DNA from: Polaribacter glomeratus
Lineage (GTDB): Bacteria; Bacteroidota; Bacteroidia; Flavobacteriales; Flavobacteriaceae
Assembly: GCF_002954665.1 (NCBI RefSeq)
Contig: NZ_MSCM01000002.1
Span: forward strand, 1,495,303 to 1,559,302
Direction of reading: 5' to 3'
DNA length: 64,000 bases
Part shown: positions 1-8,881 of the stretch, in pieces
Layout of the letters: each line of letters starts with the position of its first letter
How positions within the stretch are numbered: the stretch's first letter is position 1
Made by a program: the position numbers and the translations under genes
Notes under the pieces: model-generated
What the model saw: only the letters and a program-made list of their open reading frames with translations
Told to the model about the DNA's origin: nothing
Databases searched by the model: none

Positions 1-3000
1 TAACTATCTCCATAATCTTCTATGGTAAATAAAGCCCAGCCTTTTCCTGCTTTTGAAACTCTGTGTTGCACATCGGTTACAATGCCAGCAAAAGATAAAT
101 TATTACCTACAATTTTTTGTAAATCGCCTTTAAAATCTTTAAGTGTTGCGTTGCAAAAAATCATTTCATTTTTAAAATCATCTAAAGGATGCGCAGAAAT
201 ATAAATGCCGATGACTTCTTTTTCTTGCGATAAAAGCTCCATAGTTCCCCAAGTTTCACACGTAGGAATATCAGGTTCTGGAAATTGTATATTTGAAGCC
301 TCACCAAACATTGAAACTTGTGCAGAATTTTCGTTTTCTTGGTATTTACTTCCAAATTTCATGGCACGTTCTAAAAAGGTAATTCCTTTTTCATCCACAG
401 CAAAATATTGCGCTCTGTGCGTATCCGTAAAAGAATCAAAAGCACCCGCTTTTACCAAGCTATCAAAAGATTTTTTGTTCGCAGCTCTTAAATCTACACG
501 TTTTGCCAAATCAAAAATGGAAGTATAATTTCCGTTTTCTTTTCTTTCTTCAATAATCGCTCTTACAGCAGATGCGCCAACACCTTTAACAGCAGCCATT
601 CCAAAACGAACAGCACCTTCTTTATTTACAGAAAACTTTAAATAAGATTCATTTAAATCTGGTCCTAAAACGGCCAATCCCATTCTTCTACATTCTTCCA
701 TAAAGAACGAAACGGACTTTATATCATTCATGTTGTTTGATAACACAGACGCCATATATTCTGCGGGATAATGTGCCTTTAAATAGGCAGTTTGATAGGC
801 AATCCAAGCATAACACGTGGAGTGAGATTTGTTAAAAGCATAACTTGCAAAGGCTTCCCAATCTTTCCAGATTTTCTCTAATTTTTCGGCATCATGACCA
901 TTTGCAGCAGCTTGTTCTACAAACTTAGGCTTCATTTTATCAAGAACAGAAATTTGCTTTTTACCCATCGCTTTACGCAAAACATCGGCTTCACCTTTGG
1001 TAAAATTTGCTAACTTTTGCGAGAGTAACATTACTTGCTCTTGGTACACTGTAATTCCGTATGTTTCAGCCAAATACTCTTCCATTGCTGGTAGATCATA
1101 TTCAATATCTTCTGTTCCGTGTTTTCTTTGGATAAAAGACGGAATATATTCCATCGGTCCAGGTCTGTACAAGGCATTCATGGCAATTAAATCGGCAAAA
1201 ACAGTTGGTTTTAAGGAGCGCATGTGTTTTTGCATTCCTGGAGATTCATACTGAAAAACACCTACAGTTTCTCCTTTTTGGAACAATTCATAGGTTTTAT
1301 CATCATCTAAAGGAAAACTATCTGGATCTAAATCTACATCATGTTTTGCTTTTACAATTTTAACCGTGTCTTTAATTAAGGTCAGTGTTTTTAATCCCAA
1401 GAAATCCATTTTTAACAAACCAGCAGATTCTACTACAGAGTTGTCAAATTGGGTAACATACATGTTAGAATCTTTTGCCAAAGCAACAGGCACGTAATTG
1501 GTAATGTCACCAGGAGTAATAATTACCCCACAAGCGTGAATACCAGTATTTCGAACAGAACCTTCTAATATGGTGGCTTTATTAATGGTTTCTGATGTCA
1601 AATCGTTTCCAAAAGACATCGATCTTAATTCTTCTACCATTACTTTCTCTTCAGAACGTAAACCTGCTATTTTGCCTTTGCTTTTTTCATCATTTCCAAA
1701 AATATTTTGTAGTTTGATATTCGGAATTAATTTGGCAATTCTATCGGCTTCAAAAAGAGGTAAATCTAAAACTCTCGCCGTATCTCTAATAGATGATTTT
1801 GCAGCCATCGTTCCGTAAGTAATAATTTGCGCAACCTGATTTGCGCCATATTTATTTATTACATAATCCATAACACGACCGCGACCTTCATCATCAAAAT
1901 CGATGTCAATATCTGGCATAGAAACACGCTCAGGATTTAAGAAACGCTCAAAAAGCAAATCGTATTGAATAGGATCGATATTGGTTATCCATAAACAATA
2001 GGCAACCACAGAACCCGCTGCGGAACCACGTCCAGGACCAACGGCAACATCCATATTTCTTGCTTCTCTAATAAAATCTTCAACAATTAAAAAATAACCA
2101 GGATATCCCGTTTTTTCAATCACGGATAGTTCAAAATCCAATCGTTCTTTGATGGATTCTGTAATTTCTCCGTAGCGTTTTTTTGCACCTACAAAAGTTA
2201 AGTGATTTAAATAGCTATTCTCACCACGTTTGCCGCCATCAACTTTATCTTCTTCTGATTGAAACTTCTCTGGAATATCAAAAGCAGGTAATAAAACTTC
2301 TCTGGCAAGTGTGTAAATTTCAATTTTATCTACAATTTCTTGAATGTTACTAATGGCTTCAGGTACATCTGCAAAGAGTTTTTTCATATCTTCAGTAGAT
2401 TTGAAATAATACTCATCATTTGGCAAACCATATCTGTAACCACGACCTTTACCAATTGGTGTCGCTTGTTTTTCGCCATCTTTTACACACAATAAAATAT
2501 CGTGCGCATTTGCATCTTTTTTCTCTAAATAAAAGGTGTTGTTTGTTGCGATAATTTTAACATCGTGCTTTTTAGAAAACTTGAGTAAGGTTTCATTTAC
2601 AATATTTTCATCCTGCTGATTGTGGCGCATCAACTCAATATAAAAATCATCTTTAAACTCTTCTTTCCACCAAACTAGGGCTTCTTCGGCCTGAACTTCT
2701 CCAAGATTTAGAATTTTACTCGGAACTTCTCCATATAAGTTCCCTGTTAAAACAATGATGTCGTCTTTGTATTTTTTGATGATTTCTCTGTCTATTCTTG
2801 GTACGTAGTAAAAGCCATCAACAAAAGCAATCGAAGACATTTTTGCTAAATTATGATACCCATTTTTATTTTTTGCTAGTAAAACAATTTGATACCCATT
2901 GTCTTTAACAGACTTGTTTTTATGATCTTCACAAACATTAAATTCACAACCAACAATTGGTTTAATTGGTGTTTCTGCAGTTTTGTTGTGATTTAGAATA

Positions 3001-3929
3001 GCACTTACAAAGTGAAAAGCTGCCATCATATTCGCGGTATCCGTCATCGCAACAGCCGGCATATTATCACTTGCAGTTGCAGCTACAATTTGACTAATTT
3101 GCATGGTAGATTGCAAAACAGAATATTGCGTATGATTGTGTAAGTGCGAAAACTGTACATTTTTTAATTCTGATAAACCCTCTGAAGTAGATTTTGTATT
3201 TTCGGTATCTTTTAATTTATCAAGACGTTTACGAATTTTATCACTTTCCTTTTTTAGGTTGATGTGTTTTAAACCAATTAATTGAATCGATTTTGGATTT
3301 TTTTCTGAGTAATTTTTAAAATACTCGTCATCAACATCTAATTGCTCTTTTGTAAATTCACGTAAACGAATCAACTCCAAAAAACAACGTGTGGTTGCCT
3401 CAACATCGGCAGTTGCGTTATGGGCTTCACCAAAACCAACACCAAATAAATGATTGTGTAATTCGGTTAACGTTGGCAGTTTAAATTTACCATATCTACC
3501 ACCAGGAAGTTGGCACATTAGCGCTGTTTTTTCTGTACAGGTGTCTAAAATCGGCAATGAAGAAAGGATACTTTCAACGCCCAAACGATGGAATTCGCAC
3601 CCCATTATATTAAGGTCGAAATTTAAATTCTGACCAACAATAAACTTGGTTTTGTTTAAAGCTTCATTAAATAACGCTAAACTTTTCTTTAAAGGAATAC
3701 CTTGCTCTTGGGCCAATTCAGTAGAAATTCCGTGAATTCTTTCTGCATCATACGGAATATTATATCCGTCTGGCTGAATTAAAAAATCGTTATGCTCAAT
3801 AAGATTCCCCATTTTATCATGCAACTGCCATGCAATTTGCACACATCTAGGCCAATTATCTGTATCTGTAATTGGAGCGTTCCAACTTTTTGGTAAACCG
3901 GTTGTTTCTGTGTCAAAAATTAAGTACAT
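1..3929 (-). CDS. dnaE: DNA polymerase III alpha subunit with N-terminal DEDDh exonuclease, 3' end cut off by the window
   Basis: Replicative DNA polymerase catalytic subunit. I translated the minus strand from the ATG at 3929; 1309 codons are present and the gene runs off the left edge. The first ~200 residues are an epsilon-like DEDDh proofreading exonuclease: it opens MYLIFDTETTGLP (Asp6, Glu8), followed by a QNLNFDLN motif and a HNATADVEA motif. A PHP domain follows (starts near FSHLHNHTQYSVL), then the C-family polymerase core with GPGRGSAAGS and the catalytic motif PDIDIDFDDEGR at about 1885-1920, then an HhH region. Fusion of the exonuclease to DnaE is, to my knowledge, normal in Bacteroidota, so the gene looks intact rather than rearranged. 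It is divergent from rpsP across 231 bases. Confidence 0.96.
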   Translation of the reverse strand, partial: MYLIFDTETTGLPKSWNAPITDTDNWPRCVQIAWQLHDKMGNLIEHNDFLIQPDGYNIPYDAERIHGISTELAQEQGIPLKKSLALFNEALNKTKFIVGQNLNFDLNIMGCEFHRLGVESILSSLPILDTCTEKTALMCQLPGGRYGKFKLPTLTELHNHLFGVGFGEAHNATADVEATTRCFLELIRLREFTKEQLDVDDEYFKNYSEKNPKSIQLIGLKHINLKKESDKIRKRLDKLKDTENTKSTSEGLSELKNVQFSHLHNHTQYSVLQSTMQISQIVAATASDNMPAVAMTDTANMMAAFHFVSAILNHNKTAETPIKPIVGCEFNVCEDHKNKSVKDNGYQIVLLAKNKNGYHNLAKMSSIAFVDGFYYVPRIDREIIKKYKDDIIVLTGNLYGEVPSKILNLGEVQAEEALVWWKEEFKDDFYIELMRHNQQDENIVNETLLKFSKKHDVKIIATNNTFYLEKKDANAHDILLCVKDGEKQATPIGKGRGYRYGLPNDEYYFKSTEDMKKLFADVPEAISNIQEIVDKIEIYTLAREVLLPAFDIPEKFQSEEDKVDGGKRGENSYLNHLTFVGAKKRYGEITESIKERLDFELSVIEKTGYPGYFLIVEDFIREARNMDVAVGPGRGSAAGSVVAYCLWITNIDPIQYDLLFERFLNPERVSMPDIDIDFDDEGRGRVMDYVINKYGANQVAQIITYGTMAAKSSIRDTARVLDLPLFEADRIAKLIPNIKLQNIFGNDEKSKGKIAGLRSEEKVMVEELRSMSFGNDLTSETINKATILEGSVRNTGIHACGVIITPGDITNYVPVALAKDSNMYVTQFDNSVVESAGLLKMDFLGLKTLTLIKDTVKIVKAKHDVDLDPDSFPLDDDKTYELFQKGETVGVFQYESPGMQKHMRSLKPTVFADLIAMNALYRPGPMEYIPSFIQRKHGTEDIEYDLPAMEEYLAETYGITVYQEQVMLLSQKLANFTKGEADVLRKAMGKKQISVLDKMKPKFVEQAAANGHDAEKLEKIWKDWEAFASYAFNKSHSTCYAWIAYQTAYLKAHYPAEYMASVLSNNMNDIKSVSFFMEECRRMGLAVLGPDLNESYLKFSVNKEGAVRFGMAAVKGVGASAVRAIIEERKENGNYTSIFDLAKRVDLRAANKKSFDSLVKAGAFDSFTDTHRAQYFAVDEKGITFLERAMKFGSKYQENENSAQVSMFGEASNIQFPEPDIPTCETWGTMELLSQEKEVIGIYISAHPLDDFKNEMIFCNATLKDFKGDLQKIVGNNLSFAGIVTDVQHRVSKAGKGWALFTIEDYGDS

Positions 3930-4083
3930 AAAATGGATGTTTTTGTTGCTGAATTTGGGATGTTAAAAATACAAAAACATAAAATATTTTAGACTTATAA
4001 AGTGTCTTGACTTATCAACAAAAGCGATGTTTTAACCTGTTAAAAATAAGTTGATTTAAAAGAATATCAATTAAAATAATTTG

Positions 4084-4091
4084 TATATTTG
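4084..4091 (+). promoter_or_regulatory. rpsP promoter, -7 element TATATTTG
   Basis: TATATTTG matches the Bacteroidota -7 consensus TAnnTTTG. No TTG at the usual distance is obvious. Transcription would start near 4095 and give a leader of about 65 nt that contains two hairpins. Confidence 0.6.
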
Positions 4092-4097
4092 CGCCCA

Positions 4098-4144
4098 CTT
4101 ACCACGAGATGGTGAGATTTTTAATAATCAAGGTCGAGAACCTT
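4098..4144 (+). promoter_or_regulatory. rpsP leader: two hairpins with the same CGAGA loop
   Basis: Hairpin 1 (4098-4116) is CTTACCA-CGAGA-TGGTGAG with seven pairs, one of them T-G. Hairpin 2 (4130-4144) is AAGGT-CGAGA-ACCTT with five pairs. The stems differ in sequence but the loops are identical and lie exactly 30 nt apart. The second hairpin ends 16 nt before the rpsP ATG. Twin identical loops on unrelated stems suggest a protein-binding leader, for example autogenous control by S16; that role is inference. Confidence 0.55.
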
Positions 4145-4160
4145 AAAAAATTAATACAAA

Positions 4161-4697
4161 ATGCCAGTAAAAATTAGATTACAAAGACACGGAAAAAAAG
4201 GGAAACCATTCTATTGGATAGTTGCCGCTGATGCACGTGCAAAAAGAGATGGTAAATACTTAGAAAAAATAGGTACTTACGATCCAAATATCAATCCTGC
4301 AGTTATTGACTTAGATGTTGATAAAGCGGTGACTTGGTTACAAAATGGTGCACAACCAACTGATACTGCTAAAGCAATTTTATCTTATAAAGGAGCTTTA
4401 TTAAAGAATCATTTAGCTGGTGGTGTAAGAAAAGGAGCCTTAACTGAAGAGCAAGCAGCAGCTAAATTTACTGCTTGGTTAGAAGAAAAAGGTGGTAAAG
4501 TTACTGCTAAAGAAGAAGGTTTAACAAAATCTCAAGCAGATGCAAAAGCAAAAGCTTTAGCAGCTGAAAAAGCAGTTAACGAAGCAAGAATTGAAGCAGC
4601 TAAGCCAGTTGTTGAAGAGGTTGTAGAAGAAGCAGTTGCAGAAGTTGAAGCAGCTCCTGATACAATTGATGAAGCATCAGCAAAAGCAGCAGAATAA
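4161..4697 (+). CDS. rpsP: 30S ribosomal protein bS16 with long C-terminal extension
   Basis: Small-subunit ribosomal protein needed for 30S assembly. The N-terminal ~80 residues are canonical bS16 (MPVKIRLQRHGKKGKPFYWIV, then DARAKRDGKYLEKIGTYDP). At 178 residues it is about twice the length of the E. coli protein; the extra C-terminal ~95 residues are Lys/Ala/Glu-rich, end in an acidic stretch of repeated EEVVEEAV-type sequence, and are probably helical or disordered. Extended S16 proteins are known in Flavobacteriia. rimM follows 19 bases later, the usual S16-RimM pairing, so both are likely on one transcript. Confidence 0.97.
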   Translation: MPVKIRLQRHGKKGKPFYWIVAADARAKRDGKYLEKIGTYDPNINPAVIDLDVDKAVTWLQNGAQPTDTAKAILSYKGALLKNHLAGGVRKGALTEEQAAAKFTAWLEEKGGKVTAKEEGLTKSQADAKAKALAAEKAVNEARIEAAKPVVEEVVEEAVAEVEAAPDTIDEASAKAAE

Positions 4698-4716
4698 ATT
4701 ATAAATTTATACGACA

Positions 4717-5241
4717 ATGCGTAAAGAAGATTGTTTTTATTTAGGCAAAATCGTTACAAAATATAGTTTTAAAGGTGAAGTTGTTATCAAATTAGATACC
4801 GACGAACCAGAGTTGTATACAGAAATGGAATCAGTTTATGTCGAATTCGGCGCAAATTTGGTTCCATTTTTTATTGATAAAAGCTCGCTTCACAAAGGAA
4901 ATCAATTGCGTGTTCAGTTTGAAGATGTATATTCTGATGAAGAAGCAGAATCAATTTTGAAATGCGGTGTTTATTTACCTTTAGATTTATTACCAAAATT
5001 AACGGGCGATAAATTTTATTTTCATGAAGTAATTGGTTTTACCGTTGTTGATGAAAATTATGGGGAAGTTGGCACGCTAGTTCATATAAATGACAAAGCA
5101 GCACAACCACTTTTTGAAATTGACAGTGATGGTAAAGAAGTTTTTATACCAATGATTGATGATTTTATCAAGAAAGTAGATAGAGCAAACAAAACAATAC
5201 ACGTTAATGCTCCTGAAGGATTAATAGAGTTGTATTTATAA
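4717..5241 (+). CDS. rimM: 16S rRNA processing protein RimM
   Basis: Ribosome maturation factor that binds S19 and helps form the 30S head. The 174 residues have the RimM N-terminal beta-barrel (CFYLGKIVTKYSFKGEVVIK, about 6-25) and the C-terminal PRC barrel (FYFHEVIGFTVVDENYGEVG, about 101-120, then EVFIPMIDDFIKKVD). Length is normal. It lies directly behind rpsP, in keeping with the ribosomal operon, and ends three bases before the tRNA-Ser gene, so the tRNA may be processed from the same transcript. Confidence 0.96.
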   Translation: MRKEDCFYLGKIVTKYSFKGEVVIKLDTDEPELYTEMESVYVEFGANLVPFFIDKSSLHKGNQLRVQFEDVYSDEEAESILKCGVYLPLDLLPKLTGDKFYFHEVIGFTVVDENYGEVGTLVHINDKAAQPLFEIDSDGKEVFIPMIDDFIKKVDRANKTIHVNAPEGLIELYL

Positions 5242-5244
5242 ACT

Positions 5245-5331
5245 AGAGAGGTGCTAGAGCGGCTGAATAGGCTACCCTGGAAAGGTAGTATACTGGTAAC
5301 GGTATCAAGGGTTCGAATCCCTTTCTCTCTG
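5245..5331 (+). tRNA. tRNA-Ser (GGA)
   Basis: An 87-nt class II tRNA with a long variable arm. The acceptor stem pairs AGAGAGG with TCTCTCT, with one G-T pair. The anticodon arm is CTACC-CTGGAAA-GGTAG, giving anticodon GGA. The T arm is AAGGG-TTCGAAT-CCCTT. CCA is not encoded (the discriminator G is followed by CAA). The gene starts three bases after the rimM stop. Confidence 0.95.
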
Positions 5332-5353
5332 CAATTAGAAAAATAATTATAAC

Positions 5354-5389
5354 AAAAAGCCTATAAACAGACAGTTTATAGGCTTTTTT
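5354..5389 (+). terminator. Rho-independent terminator after tRNA-Ser
   Basis: The stem AAAGCCTATAAAC / GTTTATAGGCTTT with a five-base loop is followed by a T run. It ends the rpsP-rimM-tRNA transcript. Confidence 0.85.
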
Positions 5390-5565
5390 ATTTAGTTAAA
5401 TAAAAGCTTTGAAATACAAATAAACAGTTGCACACTTTTCTAAGCTTCTGTTAGCAAATTAGGTTTTTTATTCTTTCTTTAATTATAAAAGCAATTATTT
5501 TATACGATTAGATTTTACAATTTGCTCTAATTTTAAAAAATATCATTAAGTTTAGTATTAAAATA

Positions 5566-5679
5566 ATGAATCCATCATATGTAATTTTAGGCGGAACAAT
5601 TTTCTTATTAGTATTTTATTTTTGTGGAAAAAGAAGTGGCAGAAATCAAAAAGAAAATCAACAAATAAGTAACAATTGA
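5566..5679 (+). CDS. Possible small single-span membrane protein, 37 residues
   Basis: A short ATG-to-TGA reading frame. Residues about 5-22 are hydrophobic (VILGGTIFLLVFYFC) and are followed by a basic/polar tail (GKRSGRNQKENQQ). This N-out/C-in layout with a positive tail is typical of real single-span microproteins, but there is no clear promoter or family match, so it may be chance. It is alone in an otherwise empty AT-rich gap. Confidence 0.35.
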   Translation: MNPSYVILGGTIFLLVFYFCGKRSGRNQKENQQISNN

Positions 5680-5997
5680 AAAAGGATCGTAGAATTTGAA
5701 ATGTTAAAAAAAAACAGCCGTTATTTATGAAAATAAGATAATATTTAAACCTAAAGTATTAACTAAAATAAATGGTTACATTTAAATAATAGTTTTGGTA
5801 AAATGGTAAAAGGGAAAGTTTATAATTAATCGTTTACATTAATTAAACATGCTTTATTATCTTATTAAGCAACTATTTTTACAATATTGTTTTAAACAGT
5901 TTTGTATGCACTTGAAGTTAAGTTTGTTGCTATTTTGTAAACTTTTTTCAACAGCTATTATGTTAAAAGAAACAAGGAAAAGAGCTTTTTTGTTCGA
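5680..5997. other. Intergenic gap, nothing firm
   Basis: About 320 bases of very AT-rich sequence. I see no open frame of note and only weak short dyads, such as TGCTT/AAGCA around 5849-5872. It probably holds only the 3' region of the leftward lipoprotein gene. Confidence 0.5.
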
Positions 5998-6426
5998 TTA
6001 GTTTTCAATAGTATAATTAAAAGATATAGTAGCGTAAACACCAGTAGAGCCTACACTTTCTACATCGAATTCTAGTTTTCCATTAATAAAAATTTGAGCC
6101 TTTAGGTTGTATGGTAGATCGTTATTTCTATATGCATTTCCTATAATTTCTTCGTACTTGTAATCTGTGAATGAAATGATTATTGGTTCTTGGTTTCCAT
6201 TACTATCATAGTTAAATTGTCTAGCACCATATCTGTCTTGTAAGAGCGGGTCAAGATCAAAATCTTTATAGGTAATCCATATTTCGTCAAATTCAGGAGT
6301 ATCAGAGGTTATGATAATTTCTACATTTTTAGGAACAATCGGAATCTCTTCTATTACTATCTGGTCTGCTGTTGTAGTGCAAGAAATAGAAATTAGTATG
6401 ATAAGCACTGGTATTATTTTTCTCAT
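5998..6426 (-). CDS. Small lipoprotein of unknown function
   Basis: I took the start at 6426 (MRKIIPVLIILISISC), because it places a normal lipoprotein signal peptide at the N-terminus; a longer in-frame start at 6450 would add eight residues. The lipobox is ISIS-C with Cys16. The mature ~126 residues look beta-rich (alternating pattern such as VEIIITSDTPEFDEIWITY). No family recognised. It is probably exported and lipid-anchored. It stands alone between the gap after tRNA-Ser and trmN6. Confidence 0.7.
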   Translation of the reverse strand: MRKIIPVLIILISISCTTTADQIVIEEIPIVPKNVEIIITSDTPEFDEIWITYKDFDLDPLLQDRYGARQFNYDSNGNQEPIIISFTDYKYEEIIGNAYRNNDLPYNLKAQIFINGKLEFDVESVGSTGVYATISFNYTIEN

Positions 6427-6539
6427 AATATTATATTTGTTGTAAATCATTTAAACAAAGGTAGTTTAAATAGAATTTCTTAGAGAATTATCCTAAAGTA
6501 ATATACTTTTACAATAAAATAGTAGTTAATCTTCATTTT

Positions 6540-7259
6540 ATGAAACCATTTAAATTTAAAGAGTTTACAATTTATCAAGATAAAACAGCCATGAAAATTG
6601 GTACAGATGGCGTTTTGCTCGGTGCTTGGTGTACTGTAGAAAATTATCCAGATACTATTTTAGATATTGGTTCTGGTACAGGAATCATTTCTTTAATGTT
6701 AGCGCAACGTGCAGACGCCATGACTATTGACGCTGTAGAGGTTGATGAAAGTGCTTATGAACAAACAGTAGAAAATTTTGAGCAGTCAGTTTGGGGAGAT
6801 CGATTATATTGCTATAATGCAACTTTTCAAGAATTTGCTGATGAAATTGCATCCGAAGAAGAAACCTATGATTTAATAATATCTAATCCGCCATTTTATA
6901 CAGATGAGTTTGAATCTGAAGATGTTGCGAGAAATAAAGCGCGTTTTACGAGTGCATTGTCTTTTGAAGAATTAGTTTCTGGCGTTGTAAAAATTCTTTC
7001 TTCGGATGGTACATTTGCCGTGATTATCCCTTTTAAGGAAGAAGAAAATTTTATCAATTTAGCAAAAAAGAAGCACTTGTTGTTAAATAGAGTTTGTCGT
7101 GTTCAAGGAAATACAACATCAGAAATAAAAAGAAGTTTATTAGAGTTTTCTTTTTATTTATCAGAATTAAAAGAAGAACATTTAATTATAGAAATTGAAC
7201 GCCACCAATACACAAAAGAATATATAAATTTAACGAAAGATTTTTATTTAAAAATGTAA
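6540..7259 (+). CDS. trmN6: tRNA1(Val) A37 N6-methyltransferase (YfiC/TrmN6 family)
   Basis: SAM-dependent methyltransferase that in E. coli makes m6A37 in tRNA-Val1. The 239 residues open with the family signature (FTIYQDKTAMKIGTDGVLLGAW, from residue 9), then the SAM-binding loop LDIGSGTGIISLML (41-54) and the catalytic NPPFY motif (116-120), which marks exocyclic-N adenine methylation. Length is typical. It is a stand-alone gene, convergent with the saccharopine dehydrogenase gene. I am sure of the family; the exact tRNA substrate is by homology. Confidence 0.9.
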   Translation: MKPFKFKEFTIYQDKTAMKIGTDGVLLGAWCTVENYPDTILDIGSGTGIISLMLAQRADAMTIDAVEVDESAYEQTVENFEQSVWGDRLYCYNATFQEFADEIASEEETYDLIISNPPFYTDEFESEDVARNKARFTSALSFEELVSGVVKILSSDGTFAVIIPFKEEENFINLAKKKHLLLNRVCRVQGNTTSEIKRSLLEFSFYLSELKEEHLIIEIERHQYTKEYINLTKDFYLKM

Positions 7260-7338
7260 GTTTATAATGTTATTACTTGGAACGAAGCAATCTTCTCTTT
7301 TATGAGCAAATCGCTTAATGCCAAGTAATTACATCTAC

Positions 7339-8709
7339 TTATCCAATTACATTATTAGGATTGTATCCTAAATAAGTTACGTCTCTTTCTGTAAATTGTA
7401 CTCCGTAATTTTCTAGTTCTTTTAAAATGGGATCGTATACTTCTTTAGATATTGGTAATTGAACTCCTGGGTTTTTTATTTCTCCTTTTAAGATTTTTAA
7501 TGCCGCAATTCCAACAGGTAAACCAACAGTTTTTGCCATGGCTGTATAGGTTTGGTTTTCGCCTAAAACAACTAAGCTACTTTCAATTTGAAACTTTTTG
7601 CCGTTTATTTCATAGCCAAATAAATGCTGCATTACAATCATGTCTTTATCATCTTCTTGTAACGTCCAAGAATCTTCTAAAATCTTTTGAAGCATTCTAG
7701 CTGGAGTAGCATTTACGAGTCCAATTTTTTTCTTCGGATTAAAAATATCTAGCTCAATTAATTTTTCCCACATAATATCATCTTGATCAATTTTTAAATA
7801 AGATCTAAGTTTCAATTCAACAGAATCTGATGGAGAATATGCTAAAAACAAGTTTACAAAATCGCGATAACTCATGTTTTCAGAATCTTCAATTGTGTAA
7901 GAATCATCTGTCATTCCTAATTGAACAAAAATATTCCAAGCTCTAGAAAAACCAACTTTTCTAATGGTACCTCTGTACATTGTTGGTATGTTTTCTAGAC
8001 CATAAATACCTCTATACTTTAGAGAATCTCTATTTGCATACGCCTCAAATTTACCCGTTCCATGAACGTTTAAAAACTCGGTTCTTCTAAATAATTTATG
8101 ATAAGGAATGTACTTATAAGTACCTTCTTGTTTAAACATTGCAGCGCCTCCTTGGCCTGCTAAAACCACATTTCTAGGGTTCCAGGTAAATTTATAATTC
8201 CACAAATTAGTGTCACTTTCTGGAGCCACTAACCCGCCACAAAAAGATTCAAATAAAAGCATTTTTGCGCCTTTTTCTCTAATTCTGTCAATAATTTTCA
8301 TGGCACTCATATGATCTAAACCAGGGTCTAAACCAATTTCATTCATAAAAACCAATCCTTTCTCTTTGGCAGCTGCATCTAAGGTTCTCATTTCTTCGGA
8401 TATGTAAGAAGCAGTAACCATATGTTTATCAAACTTTATACAATCTTTGGCTACTTCTATATGAAAACGAGCCGGTAACATAGAAATTACAATATCAGAT
8501 TTTTTGATTTCTTGCGCACGCTGCTGTTCATTAAAAATATCTAAGCTAATAGCTGTTCCATTTTTGTGATTATTTAGTAATTTTAGAGCGTTTTCTGTAG
8601 AAATATCAGCAACAGTTAATTGTAAGTTTTCTTCATCAGATTTATCTAATAAATATTTTATTAAAGAAGAACTCGATTTTCCTGCGCCAATAATCAATAT
8701 GTTTTTCAT
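7339..8709 (-). CDS. Saccharopine dehydrogenase family protein
   Basis: NAD(P)-dependent oxidoreductase of the saccharopine dehydrogenase (Lys9-like) family, 456 residues. The N-terminal Rossmann loop is IIGAGKSSSSL (about 6-16). A conserved block GLDPGLDHMSAM sits near residue 125, typical of saccharopine reductases. The C-terminal part is the long saccharopine dehydrogenase domain. In lysine breakdown this family acts on saccharopine/aminoadipate semialdehyde. It is divergently transcribed from a DUF1338 gene for 2-oxoadipate breakdown, so a lysine-catabolic role is likely (inference). Its promoter is probably TATATTCG at 8734-8741. Confidence 0.88.
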   Translation of the reverse strand: MKNILIIGAGKSSSSLIKYLLDKSDEENLQLTVADISTENALKLLNNHKNGTAISLDIFNEQQRAQEIKKSDIVISMLPARFHIEVAKDCIKFDKHMVTASYISEEMRTLDAAAKEKGLVFMNEIGLDPGLDHMSAMKIIDRIREKGAKMLLFESFCGGLVAPESDTNLWNYKFTWNPRNVVLAGQGGAAMFKQEGTYKYIPYHKLFRRTEFLNVHGTGKFEAYANRDSLKYRGIYGLENIPTMYRGTIRKVGFSRAWNIFVQLGMTDDSYTIEDSENMSYRDFVNLFLAYSPSDSVELKLRSYLKIDQDDIMWEKLIELDIFNPKKKIGLVNATPARMLQKILEDSWTLQEDDKDMIVMQHLFGYEINGKKFQIESSLVVLGENQTYTAMAKTVGLPVGIAALKILKGEIKNPGVQLPISKEVYDPILKELENYGVQFTERDVTYLGYNPNNVIG

Positions 8710-8733
8710 AAAAATTGTTTTTTTATTTCACCA

Positions 8734-8741
8734 CGAATATA
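8734..8741 (-). promoter_or_regulatory. Promoter -7 element of the saccharopine dehydrogenase gene
   Basis: On the minus strand it reads TATATTCG, a one-base variant of TAnnTTTG, 25 bases before the start codon at 8709. The same TTCG variant recurs before ppa, etfB and the PpiD-like gene. Confidence 0.4.
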
Positions 8742-8757
8742 TTAATTTTAGTTATAA

Positions 8758-8787
8758 TTTAAACAAATAATAATATATTTGTTTAAA
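8758..8787. promoter_or_regulatory. Dyad between divergent lysine genes, candidate operator
   Basis: Arms TTTAAACAAATA and TATTTGTTTAAA (12 bp, perfect) are separated by six bases. The right arm overlaps the plus-strand -7 element at 8774-8781; the left arm lies just upstream of the minus-strand promoter. One bound repressor could therefore control both genes. Binding is inference. Confidence 0.5.
8774..8781 (+). promoter_or_regulatory. Promoter -7 element of the DUF1338 gene
   Basis: TATATTTG fits TAnnTTTG. It lies inside the dyad at 8758-8787 and would give a ~95-nt leader for the gene at 8882. Confidence 0.45.
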
Positions 8788-8881
8788 ATTAAACTACACT
8801 CAAAGGGTTTTTAGATACGATACCTTTTAATGTATTTAATTTGTTGTAGATTTAAAAACAAATTATTAAAAATTAGAAATA

